DNA of 64,000 nt from Atriophallophorus winterbourni (GCA_013407085.1 JACCGJ010014744.1:1-64000); one strand, 5' to 3'; counted from the first letter of the stretch, positions 36,126 through 47,432 are shown. The notes: generated by a model from the sequence alone, not told the origin. A program made the numbers and translations.

Positions 36126-37311
36126 TATCAGGTGTAAAATACTCCGAAAGTGGACACGATAGGTATTCGATATAAAGCAGTTGAAACGTTCAGAAAGCAG
36201 CGACAGCGACAGTCACTTCAAGGATCTTCGCTGATATGCCATGGTGGGAAAGGGCCCGGATAACCTAACATCATTACCAAACGAAGCACAGAGATGATCG
36301 AAGTATACTCCTTTCGGGAGTCTCAAACGAAGGTTCAGAGTAATGATCGATGTATAATCGACGAAACGTGCAACCATACAACTTGCGAAATTGCTTCGCT
36401 ACTGGTAGGGAGTAGCATGCGACAACTCGCTAGAGTCTCATAGCCATTACTATTTTCACTCTCACATCTGTCTATGCCGGGCAACATGACGCATGGATAA
36501 GACTTATGATTTCATACATACATATATCCACCCTACCCACTAGAAGATCTGAGTGTTTGCCAGGCCATGGGCACTCCAAAAGAGAGAGTATGTTTAAAAC
36601 GCCCCGAAAAACAAAGAATCAGCGTTTTGAAAACTTTTTATATAATTAATTTGTGTGTAAGTGATTCAGCTTACCGTAAAAACGTCAAAAAATAATTCGC
36701 ATTGATTTTGTCCCCAATAATCAAAATCGCAGATTTACCTGTATTTTGTGCGCGTACATATCAAAGGAAGCACAAATCTAGCTTTAAAAGGAAATTATGC
36801 TTCAACTGTTTACCAAAAACCTTCTATTCTGATACTTTCGGGAGAGTTTCTCCACTGAAGTCTTTCATGCTATCTGATTTTCACGCTATGCCGCAATAAA
36901 TTGCAGTTACGGGTTTACTTGCACAAAACCAACTTCCACCGTTATCTGATAAGCTTCATCTATCCAATTCAAATGCTCTTGAATCGTTACTCGCATACAT
37001 TCAACCGTTTTCGAATAAACATTTCAAGGAAGCAATCGTTATTTTGTTTAGCACATTTCAGAAGTACATATCGCAGAATAATGCTATATTATGCCCTTGT
37101 GTTAAGTTGAATTGTTTGTATAAAGGCATAAATTTGTGAAAAAAAACAACTAGCAGTGCAGCAAAAAGATGCAAATATAATTCGGTCAGATTTAACTCAA
37201 GTGAATTTCTGTGAATGAATTTGCATGCGTTCGATTCACCACTGTTCGAGATGTTTAGTTCAGAGAATTCATAGGAGAAGCCAATATATTCGAAATCATC
37301 CAAATCAAGGG

Positions 37312-37647
37312 ATCGATGTCAAGAGCTGTCTTTTCTCTTTTGCAGATATCTTTGAACCAAAAGTGCGATCTGCCCTAACGTCGTATTCCTGACATCAACA
37401 CACCATGGATTATGCCTTTTGGAATACAAACAATTTCTATTCGGTACAAATTACCCAACCAGCGTAAGCGCGATGTCACAATAAGGTGAACATGCTCTAT
37501 AGACCTCGTTTGGCAAGTTCATCAGCGTTCATTAATTTGGTCATTCAAGATCAATCCAATATACGGCAGATGCTACGTAAATGGAATTCATTCAGTTTTC
37601 TTTTGTGTCTTTCGTGGATGGTCCAAGTTTCACTGCTTTACAGAAAA
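37312..37647 (-). mobile_element. Old LINE remnant (A/B family), left part
   Basis: Matches copy B at about 27,000-27,330 in the same orientation, with many substitutions. It is cut at 37,647 by the LTR element, and the continuing LINE sequence resumes at 42,866. The joined site reads like the LINE region encoding TCVLNALL and VWGNRK. Confidence 0.7.
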
Positions 37648-37789
37648 CGTAACAACATTATCTTACTGTATACAACAATTAACGTTGATAAACACATGCC
37701 GTTAAATCGTGTTCCGCGATAAACCTTCATTCTCTTGTGCTTGTTCTCCTACATTCTTGAGACATTATTGTAGTGGTCAGTCCACTAAA
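37648..37789 (+). repeat. 5' LTR of the CsRn1-like element
   Basis: Aligns with 42,683-42,865 from the first base (gtaacaacatt against tgtagcaacatt) to the last (cagtccacta). It is 41 bases shorter because of an internal loss. The LTRs differ at many sites, so the insertion is old. Confidence 0.7.
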
Positions 37790-37791
37790 AA

Positions 37792-37812
37792 TTGGTGAGC
37801 CCGACGTGATTC
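37792..37812 (+). promoter_or_regulatory. Primer-binding site matching tRNA-Trp
   Basis: The sequence ttggtgagcccgacgtgatt begins two bases after the LTR. Apart from one base it is the reverse complement of the 3' end of animal tRNA-Trp (tggtgaccccgacgtgat). Use of tRNA-Trp is a known trait of the CsRn1 clade of trematode Ty3/Gypsy elements. Confidence 0.75.
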
Positions 37813-37945
37813 AGGAATCCTTCGTGTACTACATTTAGTAAGCCTAATATCCAGGTACACTTCAAAATTTTCTTCGGTACGTCATATTTTCCCGATTAAC
37901 ATCTGCGTTATTTCAGGTTAATTTTTTACCTCATTTCATCACGCT

Positions 37946-38145
37946 TGTTACAATCCTATTCGGTAACCTGGAATACACGGACCTTCGTGTATCCCCTCGG
38001 TACGCATTTACCTCTTTCTGTGGAAATAGTGGAACACGCCACCCCCGGATCACCGACGCTTGACGCCATCCTATCCGGTAGCCCGAAGTACACGCATGCT
38101 TCGTGTATCCCTTCCGGTGTGGAGACCTTGGCACACGCACCCGCG
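37946..38145 (+). repeat. GC-rich tandem repeat, about two ~105-bp units
   Basis: Units contain cctat-cggtagcccgaagtac, cgtgtatccc, then ggagac...gcacacgc and ccggatcaccgacgc. The same unit occurs about twice more at 41,965-42,165, on the other side of the inserted LINE. Both arrays lie inside the LTR element. Confidence 0.65.
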
Positions 38146-38149
38146 TGAT

Positions 38150-41100
38150 AGAGGTCAGACGAACACGACCTCAACCTAACCCGCTGCCTTATGGGTCAGG
38201 CTATTTAGCTAAAGGCTTTGGTCGAGAACCCTAATTGTTCTCCTGTTTAGGCATGGGTGACCTGACAGTATTCTAACCCGCATGCAACCATGACTATTAC
38301 TACGAACCCAATTCCATAGTGCATCGGCAGTCGCGCACGATAAACAGGGTCGCCTTACCAGCTGCATACAGCAGGGCGGGTAAGCGAAAACAAACTACTG
38401 CTGGCCCCACTCTTCAAATTGTTTCTGACCCTTCCCCTCCCCCATCCACTTCTTACAAATCTCCGTCTGTCAATCTCAGCTTCAGAAAAGACCGCGCTGA
38501 ACAGGTTGGAACATTTCCTCTGCGCAAAGATACAGATCACTTTTTGAAACCTCGGGCCTCTGCTCACATCGGAGCCATGAATGTCAGAACTCTCAGACAA
38601 ATAGGCCAGCAAGCTGCATTGGCTTTAACTGTAGATAGTCTTTCTTTTGATGTTTGCTGTTTATCGGAAACACGCATATATGATCCGCCTATCATTACTG
38701 AACTTACTGTCCCAAACCTTTCAACTCGCTACTTTTTGCGCTGCTCTGGTGATTCTGTAGCTGCCATTTCAGGACAGGCGGGTGTTTGTATAATGCTGAA
38801 TTCATGTGCCGAATCCTGTCTAATCGATTGGATTCCTTTCAATAGCAGGATGTTCGCGGTTAAACTGGCCACTAATGTTAGACCAAACTCGAAATCCTAT
38901 AATCAGAGATGATTGATTATTGTAGCATCTTATGCCCCGGCTAACACCAATTCCGACGACGAGAAGAACGCCTTCTGCGACGATCTTTATGCTCTTTTGC
39001 GACGTGCGAAAAGCTCCGATATTGTTGTCTTAGCGGGAGATAGGAATGCCAGACTGGGTCGCTTAGATGCATCTGAATCACAATTAGGTGGCATGTTTGG
39101 TCTTGAAGTCCAACGCAGAGATAATGGTGAACGGTTTATACAATTCTGTGCACAATCTCGATTATTCATTAGCAGCACTTCCTTTCACCATAAAAGATGT
39201 AAATGTGCCACATGGCGCTCGCCGGATGGAAGCCATACTTTTGCCCAAATCGATTATATCGCCATAAGCGCTCGCTGGAGAGGTTGCATTGAGGACTGCC
39301 GCTCATTTTGGAATACCTGCATAGATTCAGATTATGTAGTTGTGCGATATAGGTTCTCATTAAAATTCTCCGGTACGGAAACGCATTGCGTTCGAAAAAT
39401 TCTCTTAGCCTGCAGTTCAAGACATTTATAGGACCATCTTGAGTAACTCACTCTCAGTTGCCCCGTGTGCAACTGCCGATGAAAAGTGGAACAAAATAGC
39501 TGGGATTATGTGAGCCGCCGCAATGACAGCCTGTGAGACTACACAATCAACCCAAAAGTTTCACTGGATTTTACAGCGCTCTATAGAAATTCTTCACCAG
39601 CGACGTCAAATACCTCATGGTCCTTGACACATTACAGAGCGTAGACGCGTAATGGATAAACTTAAACCGAGCTTAAGACTAGAGAGAGAAAACTGGTGGC
39701 TAAATGAGGTAGAACAATTTGAAATAGCAAATGATGCGGGTAACGTGCGAAAACTATTCCAACTTATTCAATCGACGGGGCCTGCGAAAAAAGCAGTGAG
39801 TGAGATTATAGCGGAATTAGACGGTACTCTTATCACTAATAAGAATCGCCGCCTATCACGCTGGGCCGAACATTTTGAAGAACAATTCAGCTGGTCGTCT
39901 GCAACAGAATCACACCCTCATTTACAGCACTGCGATCCTTGGCTTGTTAGCGTAGATCCCCCTAATGATTTAGAAATTAAAGCTTGTATCGAATCTATGA
40001 AACGATTCAAAGCTGCTGGCCCTGATGACATACCGCTTGTTTTGTTCAAAGAAGTTGGCCAAGTCCTAATCAGCACAATAGCTGATCTCCTCCGTGAAGT
40101 GTGGTTGTCAGAATACGTCCCTCGGTGTTGGGGTGAATCGGTTATCACACCTATATTTAAAAAAAGGCGTGCGAAGCTCATGCTTTAGTCACCGTGGGAT
40201 TAGTCTCACTCCCATCATTACGAGATTATTAGCGTCCATATTTATTCAAAGATTACCATAGGGAATCACAGATCCAAGAAAAGCAAGCTGGCTTCCGACC
40301 TGGCAGAGGCTGTATCGACCACATTATTACTCTTCGACGGATCTTAGAACTGCGGCACACCTATCGACAGCCGACAATAGCCATCTTTTTAGACTTCAAA
40401 GGAGCATTTGATTCAGTCGATCAAAATGTTCTATTTAACACCTTGCTTTTCAAAAGCGTTCGGCAAAAGTATGTCAACATACTACGTGCACTTTATGCTC
40501 ATACATCCGGATGCGTTAAGGTTTATAACGAACTCTCACCCAAATTCCACACCACAAGTGGCGTCCGACAAGGATGTCCGATTTCTCCGTGTTTGTTCAA
40601 TTTTGTAATTGATGCTATCATGGAATTATGCAGCGACGGTGCCCCAGCCATCGGAGTTCACATAATGCCAGGCGGCAAGCTTCTCGACTTAGATTATGCT
40701 GATGATATAGTTCTGCTCTTCGACTCGAACACAGATGCAAAGGCTATATTTAACAAGCCAGCTAGTATTGTGCCCGCATTTGAAATGCGTTCCATAGTCG
40801 GCGCAGCGCGTCTTCCAGGCTTGTGTCCCCGCGATCATATATCGCAATGGCTAGTTACGCTTCAGAATATGTCCCGAAACCGTGTTCAATGGTGGTCTTG
40901 CACTAAGCATCTTCTTGGAGTGTTTGCCTAACCTTGTATGTTGTCAAGCGGAGTGACGAGAAAAGCTTGTTATGATGCATGACAGTGAAAGCCGCAAGGA
41001 AGCTACCATGCCGATGTCGCTCTCCTCGTTCAAGAAACTTGTTTGAATGCATGATCCATTTGAGTTGTAGGCACCTCTTCCCAGTTTGTTTGTGCTTACT

Positions 41101-41235
41101 CTTTTATAGAACCCGTAGCAATTTAAGTCCCATCCTTCCCCATCTTTGAGGATTTTACTTTTTCATGGTTGTGTAGTAGTTAAGCATTCGGTACGTGCTA
41201 GGTTTAATGCTGTCTGTGATGATGATGTTGATAAG
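38150..41235 (+). mobile_element. Trematode RTE-like LINE inserted in the LTR element
   Basis: The order is: 5' untranslated part, endonuclease from 38,319, reverse transcriptase at 39.65-40.78 kb, a short C-terminal block at 40.80-40.93 kb, and a 3' end with TGATGATGATGTTGAT at 41,216-41,232. This family is distinct from both the A/B family and the RTE at 45-50 kb. Compared with relatives, the part between the YADD motif and the final block is missing. Confidence 0.75.
38319..40931 (+). pseudogene. Broken pol of the 38-41 kb LINE
   Basis: Endonuclease motifs are IGAMNVRTLRQIGQQ, CCLSETRI, VASYAPANT, LAGDRNARLGRLD and IDYIAISARWRG; one in-frame TGA lies at 38,910. Reverse-transcriptase motifs are FKAAGPDDIPLVLFKE, ITPIFKK, FRPGRGCIDHIITL (frameshifted, about 40,300), FLDFKGAFDSVDQ, SGVRQGCPISPCLFNFV and LDYADDIVLLFD. 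After about 40,780 an internal deletion joins to RLPGLCPRDHISQWL and NRVQWWSC, a typical C-terminal block of this LINE type. A stop at 39,430 and frame changes near 39,440-39,640 and 40,185 make it nonfunctional. Confidence 0.8.
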
Positions 41236-41368
41236 TGTTTGAACACAATCTACAGGGAAGACAGTTTACCTTATTTACTGCTTATAAGCCCATCGTACAT
41301 CAATGAACTGATCGTCAGATAGGTAGTCTCCTAGAGAGACTACGCAACAGGATTTTGTCAGTCATTTC

Positions 41369-41730
41369 ATGACTGAAATACTATATATCTTGGGTGCCAC
41401 AATTCCTATCTCAACAACGTGTGTGATAGATTTGCAACTCTCCCTCGACCTCACCGAAATCGCCGCAGTGCAAGCTACCGATGGCGGCATCACACAGCTT
41501 AGGGACGCCTATTCTTTCATCACACCTCTTCCCTTGCCGGTATGGTTTGGGCAATATCCTTTGCAACCTAACGCAAAGTGCTCTCCAACTACATAGCGAG
41601 TCTGCTCTTAGACGGCGCGTTAGTCATATCATACGCAATTTTTCTCACTCTGGCATTCGTGCTTGCGTTACATTTGTTACGGAAAACGTAGTATGGCAGA
41701 AACCCACTAGGTACGTTCAGCATGACACTT
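41369..41730 (+). pseudogene. Integrase-region fragment of the CsRn1-like element
   Basis: Two overlapping frames give DLTEIAAVQATDGGITQLRD and then LHSESALRRRVSHIIRNF, SHSGIRACVTFVTENVVW. This order resembles the linker before the integrase and its HHCC zinc-binding region (LHxLSHPGIRAT..L...FVWP) in Ty3/Gypsy pol. Here one His of the motif is kept, and a frameshift lies near 41,590. The catalytic core of the integrase is not seen downstream. Confidence 0.6.
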
Positions 41731-41964
41731 TCATGGCAACCCCACCATGTTTGATAATAACCACGTGTACATCAAGTATTTACCCGCTATCCGCGATCTT
41801 CACAGGGAGGAGGCGCCCAGTAGGGTACATTTGCCAATTATGTAGCGAGTATTTAACACGTTATCGCTTGCTATATCCCGTGCATGTTTTTTGTACCACT
41901 GCACAATAACTCGGCCGTGGCTATAAACCCATGCACGAGAGAGTTTTATTCTCTTCTCACTTCT

Positions 41965-42165
41965 CAGGTTCACATGCACCTTCTGCTGTGGACATCGTTG
42001 CACGCGCCACCCCCTGATCACCGACGCTAGTCGCCATACTATCCGGTAGCCCGAAATACACGCATTCTTCGTGTATCCATTCCCGTACACATGCACCTCC
42101 CGTTGTGGACACCGTAGCAAATGCCACCCGCGAATCACTGACGCTTGTCGCCATCCTATTCCGGC
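41965..42165 (+). repeat. GC-rich tandem repeat, second array
   Basis: About two units of the ~105-base repeat described at 37.95-38.15 kb occur here, with shared phrases atccggtagcccgaaatac, cgtgtatcc, cacatgcacctcc and gtggacaccgtagca. Confidence 0.65.
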
Positions 42166-42682
42166 GCCCCAGCAGCGAGCACTCAACGTCCAGCACGACA
42201 TCCATCAGACAAGGTCCGTACCAGCCAGAATACACGCTACTCAGCTTTCTCCACGCGAGGCCGTTTACCATCGACCCTGGGTGTGCGCGAACCTCTCAGC
42301 ACGGACTATGTTTTCGGAGCTCCTGGTTCTTTCTTTTCAAGCCTACAGATGTGCCACATCTGCTCCTACTGGGTTCATACTTAGACCATGCCAGACTGGT
42401 GATTCCCGCTAGCAGCACGTTCACCTCATGTGAATCGGCTTAGGCAGCACGTTCATTCCATGTGGGACGTGACTTGGCTTAGTACTTATCGGTTTTCATG
42501 TATCCTCCCCTGGTCACCACCGACAATCGACCTATGCAGATCAAGTGCCTTGGATGACTTCGAAGTGACTGGTTGCTGAGAGACTATGTTCCAGCCCGGA
42601 ACGACCTGACACCGCTTGGCCAGTTCAATTGTCAATTCCTGATCAGAAGTCTCCTCTGATAATACATATTGGAAGGGGGCTG

Positions 42683-42865
42683 TGTAGCAACATTGTTTTA
42701 CTGTACATAACATTTGACTTTGATAAACACTTCCCGTCCAATCGTGTTTCGTGATTGCTACCCTGTAACTTCGTGCATGTGTTGGCTACAACGACAAACC
42801 GTCATTTTCCTGTGCTTGTTCTCCTACTTTCTTGGGAACATTATTGTAGTTGTCAGTCCACTACA
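42683..42865 (+). repeat. 3' LTR of the CsRn1-like element
   Basis: Starts TGTAGCAACATTG after a purine tract and ends CCACTACA, followed by the target duplicate taaa at 42,866-42,869. It is the longer of the two LTRs (183 bases). Confidence 0.7.
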
Positions 42866-44450
42866 TAAAGCATTGAGTACACACGCGGTGTATAACAGCA
42901 TATCTGTCTTCTCACTAAACTTGCGGTTTCCCCAGACAAGAGTGTTCAATCGAAACAAAATTGCAGCTGCTCTGCAAGTTCGCTTATCGATCTCCGTCTC
43001 TAGCAAAACTGTATCCATAGTTTTTGTACAAAATATGTGAAGTGATTTACTGGTACAAGCTCTTCGTTTTCACAATTGATAAGGCGATATATTTGGTTGA
43101 CCAAGGAATGTGGCCTTGCTCTTGCCGACTTTTAAATCGAAAACTCTGCATGTCTTTGAAACGCAATCCTTTAGCGACTGGAAGTGCTTCGGAAGTTATC
43201 TAACTGGTTGGCACATCCAGTAACATGGTTTGTGCTCTCGAGTGGTTGTTAAAATTCTTTATATCACATAGCGTTCGTAGTGATTAAGTAACAAAGCAAA
43301 GTGAAGAATAACCAGCGTGTTAGCCCAAACATACATATATTCGTTGCTTTGGGGAACTGTAAATGCTTGTGAACTAAAACGGTTAAAATAGACTGTATTC
43401 TTCACCCCCGAGTTGCAAGAAATGATGAGCTTTTGCAGTCTTTGAGATCAGTCTATAAGATCACGGGTTTAAAAAACAAACTTTCTGCTAACATAGTTAA
43501 ATGTTCTCGTCAGATCGGAGAAAACAGCAAAAACAACAATTTGTCTTAGGGAGAAGTTCAAGTCTACAGTTATTCATCCACTATTAGCTAATTCTCTTAG
43601 CCGCATTTGCAAAACTTTAGCAAACAAATTGCCTGCAGCATTCAGAAGGTATAGATAGAAGATAATCTGCAGACTTATTTTTCCATCTGCTGAGTTTTGT
43701 TGGTAATCAGGTTTCCAGAGAGTGAAATAAATTTCGTTGTTTTATGTTGTATACATCTCATCATACATACCATGAAAATTATCGGTATCTGCAGGTTTTT
43801 ATACGCAGTCTATTTCTAGCCCAATAGTCATTTGTAAATTGCCTAACCGTTTGCTGGATAATATGTTAGCTTCTCCGAAACGTCGTATGCTTTCATACTG
43901 GCATACTTTTGAAATTCACGAACGCTGACAGTTTCTCGTCCTCAAAAGTAATAATCCCATAAGATATTGTTTCAAAACAGTCACGCGTTGAAGCTTTTGT
44001 CAGAGCATAGTTGGTAAAAGCGACTGGAAGTATGCTGTTTTTGATCGATTCCGGGTATTCAGATGCTTACCATTCTGTCCGACGCGGTATAATCTATTCT
44101 GTTAAAACTTCAGTTTTGCTCAAGCCAGTGAATATTTTGTGTCGCGATCTGCGCTTCGTATTATTATCCACAGAATCGGAATGGCGTCCTCTACATTGAT
44201 GGGCTGCGATGTACGCCAAGGCAGTTGCATACGGATAATTAGCTGTTCTTCAAGCAGCAAGCTCTACCTCTCCGCGACACCGAAAAAAGAAAGAGTTTGA
44301 AAATGTTTCGCAACAATGTCGTTTCAGAATTTGGCAGGAAAAAGTTAAATGCAACTTTGGACAGCTTTACGGAATTCCTTATCCATATATTTCCACTAGG
44401 TTGACTTCTGAAAACTTTTCCGTGAGTGGAGATAGGAAAAGGCAGTAGAC
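42866..44450 (-). mobile_element. Old LINE remnant (A/B family), right part
   Basis: Continues the LINE cut at 37,647. The minus-strand translation of 42,866-43,010 reads EIDKRTCRAAAILFRLNTLV and VWGNRKFSEKTDMLLYTACV, the copy B sequence with substitutions. Parts of the reverse-transcriptase and endonuclease regions follow with large gaps. The 5' untranslated part reaches about 44,450 and resembles 30,946-31,220. No frame survives. Confidence 0.7.
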
Positions 44451-44600
44451 GTTTATCGTCGATACTGGAGCTCAGATAAGCGTGATACCTGCACGGTCAC
44501 CTGACAGAAACAAATTATCCAATTTTGTGTTGCGCAGCTATACGTACATACTCAAAAGATTCTTTACCCTCAATTTAGGCCATCGGAGACCTAACAATTG
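44450..44600 (+). pseudogene. Orphan Ty3/Gypsy protease fragment
   Basis: The frame through 44,452-44,590 reads FIVDTGAQISVIPARSPDRN and then LTLNLGHRR-like residues. The DTGAQ.SV.P pattern is that of aspartic proteases of CsRn1-type elements. The piece is only about 50 codons and has no LTRs of its own. It lies between the LINE remnant on its left and the RTE 5' region on its right. Confidence 0.6.
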
Positions 44601-45028
44601 GTTTTCAAGGTTGTCACAGCCGAGGGTGGTGGGAATAGGATCCCGCTACCTACAATATGCTCCCATTCGGCGTGCGTCTCATATTGCCTCTAAAAACCGA
44701 TGCAAAACTCCTTGCCTGCTCGTGGCGGAACTGCTTCTACTCACATGAGAAAAGGTGAAGGCGGGTGACTGGCGCCTTAAAACCAGTTCGCTTCGGGTAG
44801 ATTGAGCTCGTCAGACAGAGAAGGCATTCCATCTGAGGGATATACACCCTGATTCCGAACCTCAGCTTCCGGCAGAGTACACAATCACATTAATCCGCCG
44901 AGGACGGTTCCAACCCTGTCTACAAAAGGAGGAGGTTTAGACGCGGGGTCAGCAACCCAACTCAGTAAAAACCTCAAACCGCTACTGAAACCAAAGCAAC
45001 ATGTCATACCAAAGTAACATATCCATGC

Positions 45029-45859
45029 TTGAATCGAGAAGAAACCTCATCTGATGTAAAAATGAAGCAGACTGGTGAAAGCCCACCGGAAGCCAGTCAG
45101 CAGATGAATATTCTGTTGATGAAAGCAACAACAAAGATTGCCACATGGAACGTCCGTACGATGTATGAGACCGGAAAGGCTGCACAGGTCGCGAAAGAAA
45201 TGCGAAGGTATGGTATACAATGGATGGGAATATGTGAGAGTAGATGGAATGGATCTAGTATGTTGGTTTTTACATCTGGGGAACGGATTATTTACTCAGG
45301 TGATGAAGGTGAGACCCATAGTCATTCAGAAGGCGTCGCCATTATGCTATTCGCAATAGCTGCAGGCGCTTTCATTGGATAGGAAAACGTTGACTCACGG
45401 ATAATCACAGCCAGATTTAACTCCAAGTGGAGAAATGTGACGGTAATTCAATGTTATGCGCCCAAAAACAATGCAGCCATGAGTCGGAAGAAGAATTTTA
45501 AGTGCGTATGCAGTCTTTCCTAGACAAGACACCCCAGCGAGATATCAAAATTTCGATGGGTGACATGAACGCGAAATTGGGTCCAGTCAACACAGGAAGC
45601 GAATCTGTGATGGGTACGCATGCCCTAGGTGAAATGAATGAGAACGGTGAACATTTCACAGATGTTTGCGCGCCTAACAATCTGGTAATCGGAGGCCGCA
45701 TCTTTCAACACCGGAACATCCATGCGGCTACCTAGACATCACCTGATGGTGTTACTGCCAATCAAATCAATCATATATAGATTTCACGAAAATGGAGACA
45801 TAGTCTCCTTGATACACGCGTAATGCGAGGTGCGGATGTTGCTTTAGACCAATACCTTC
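45029..45859 (+). pseudogene. RTE endonuclease, 5' part of split pol
   Basis: Motifs are TKIATWNVRTMYETGKAAQV, GICESRWNG, GERIIYSGDEGETHSHSEGV, VIQCYAP (after a TAG at 45,380), GDMNAKLGP and MNENGEHFTDVCAPNNLVIG. The last residues before the interruption are RGADVALDQYL. Further stops at 45,735 and 45,778 and a frameshift near 45,495 make it nonfunctional. Confidence 0.8.
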
Positions 45860-46123
45860 TGTCAAGGTCGTTCAATCTATTCACGCCAAAACTCGAACTG
45901 ATTTGGAAGTATTGATCGTTTTTAATCAAGTGAACATAACTCGCCGATTTGAATCAATATAGCAGCTTGGCTTCAGTAGCTTGACTTCACTTTCGTTTAT
46001 CTAGTTGGTTAATTGTACATATATATACAAATGAGCTGTAAATAAAACGATGCATTCTGTCAGTCGTCTTCTACCACCTTCGTGAGTGTTGGGTCAGCCG
46101 GAACTCGCTCCAAAAACACAACA
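45860..46123 (+). repeat. 5' LTR (264 bases)
   Basis: Matches 48,084-48,349 with only a handful of differences, so this insertion is young compared with the CsRn1-like one. It holds an aataaa signal (about 46,041) in both copies, which fits the LTR polyadenylation site. The next bases (ttggcgacggg) may be the primer site, but no tRNA was assigned. Confidence 0.85.
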
Positions 46124-46140
46124 GACTTGGCGACGGGTAA

Positions 46141-47081
46141 ATGGCTATCAGCTTTGAGCAAATGCAAGCATTACTTCAGCAACAGCAAGCGCAATTCGAA
46201 AAATCACAGAAGCAGCTCATTTAACTTTTTTCTCAGAAGCTGAATGTCAAAGAAAAACAGAAAGAACAGACACAGCAGCAATCAATTGACTCAATCGCAG
46301 CATCCATCACAGAGTTCCATTTGATGCAGAATCGGGAACAACATTCAATGCTTGGTTCAAGAAATACGAAGACATTTTCAGAGTTGAACTTGCGGGTGAA
46401 GGTGATGCATGGCTTGTTCGCCTATTGTTGAAAAAACTTGGTCCTGTTGAGCACGAACGTTACACTAACTACATTCTTCCAAATTGTGCTCGAGAGTTCA
46501 GCTTTGACGAAACCATTGCAACACTCACGACAATCTTCGGCGAACAATCATCCTTATTCAGCATTCGTTAGAACTGTCTCAAACTGATGTAAAAGGAAAC
46601 AGGCGACTACACTACGCATGTTGCTATCATCAATCGAGAGTGTGAAAGATTCAAGCTCGGTTCGATGACACCAAATCACTTCAAATGCTTAATGTTGGTT
46701 TGCAGTCTTCAATCGCCAGCAGACGCAGACGTTATAACAAAAATTCTGAGCAGACTGGAGCACGAGCCGGAAATGACCGTTCAAGACATTGCAGCCGAAT
46801 GTCACAGAATGGTGAACCTCAAGCATGATACCAAGTTGATTGAGAGCGCCGGACAGAAAATAGAGCCTCAAGTGTACAAGAACACAGCAGCACACAGTAG
46901 TTCACAAAGTTCTCCCAAAAAGTCATTGAAACCCAAAAGTGCCTGTTGGAATTGCGGTCGATGGCACTATTCGAAAGATTGTCCGTTCAGAACCTATAAT
47001 TGCCGCAGGTGCAACTGCATTGGTCACAAAGTGTCACATTGCAGAAAAAAACTATTGGACCGGTGCAAACAGTCTTCATAA
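46141..47081 (+). pseudogene. Broken gag with two zinc knuckles
   Basis: An ATG at 46,141 opens MAISFEQMQALLQQQQAQFE, which ends at a TAA near 46,222; a glutamine-rich part follows. After frameshifts, the gag core reads RLLLKKLGPVEHERYTNYIL, SFDETIATLTTIFGEQSSLF, CERFKLGSMTPNHFKCLM and LSRLEHEPEMTVQDIAAEC. The nucleocapsid has CWNCGRWHYSKDC followed by CRRCNCIGHKVSHC, two CCHC-type knuckles. Stops also occur near 46,571 and 46,590. In this family gag is read as one protein, so this copy is dead. Confidence 0.8.
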
Positions 47082-47400
47082 TCCAAAATCGAATGGAAAC
47101 CGGGGCAGAATCAATGCTGTCATTGCAACCTTTGAAGCAGATTTGGCAAGCAGACGGAAATACGTCGCAATGAGAATTCAAGGCAAGACCGTTTCGTTTC
47201 AAATTGACACCGCCTCAGACCTCACATTGATTTCCCGCTCAACGTGGAAGCAGATTGGCTGCCCAACAGTCTATCCCACTGAAATGAATGTGCGAAATGC
47301 CTCTGGTGAACCACTGCGGATTGACGGACAACTTACTTGTAAGATTTAATTCAATGGTGTGCAAGCAACTGGTTTAGTTTACTTGAACGCCTCATGATAA
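47060..47400 (+). pseudogene. Aspartic protease region of the LTR element
   Basis: The frame overlapping the end of gag reads VSFQIDTASDLTLISRSTW, where DTA stands in place of the usual DTG, and then IDGQLTCKI before a TAA at 47,347. Past the stop, fragments corresponding to LDLLGIDWIE (47,400-47,432) are still visible, which is where reverse transcriptase normally begins. Confidence 0.75.
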
Positions 47401-47432
47401 ACTTGATTTGCTTGGAATCGATTGGATCGAAC

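Larger units (their letters stand above)
26180..36370 (+). repeat. Segmental duplication, copy 1
   Basis: The segment aligns with copy 2 (37.1-59.4 kb) in the same order and orientation through these pairs: 26,203-26,383 with 37,130-37,312; 30,946-31,220 with 44,170-44,450; 31,560-33,270 with 50,540-52,204; 33,290-36,120 with 55,405-58,170; 36,215-36,370 with 59,250-59,415. Non-repeat parts are highly similar but carry many substitutions and small indels. No conserved reading frame spans both copies, so the unit looks noncoding. Confidence 0.7.
37648..42865 (+). mobile_element. CsRn1-like Ty3/Gypsy LTR element, degraded and interrupted
   Basis: The element has two direct LTR-like ends (37,648-37,789 and 42,683-42,865), a primer site next to the left one and a purine tract (42,671-42,680 ggaagggggc) next to the right one. 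It is flanked by a 4-base duplication (aaaa/taaa for the LINE target taaa). Inside, an integrase-type fragment survives at about 41.4-41.7 kb. A LINE occupies 38.15-41.24 kb. Gag, protease and reverse transcriptase of this element were not found, so it is internally deleted. Confidence 0.7.

Noticed and set aside
37931..38174. Several overlapping open frames on both strands
   Set aside because: They come from the GC-rich ~105-base tandem repeat, which lacks stops in several frames by composition.
38319..38912. Host endonuclease/phosphatase gene
   Set aside because: The NVRTL, SETRI and GDRNARLG motifs continue into a reverse transcriptase downstream, so this is LINE pol, not a host nuclease.
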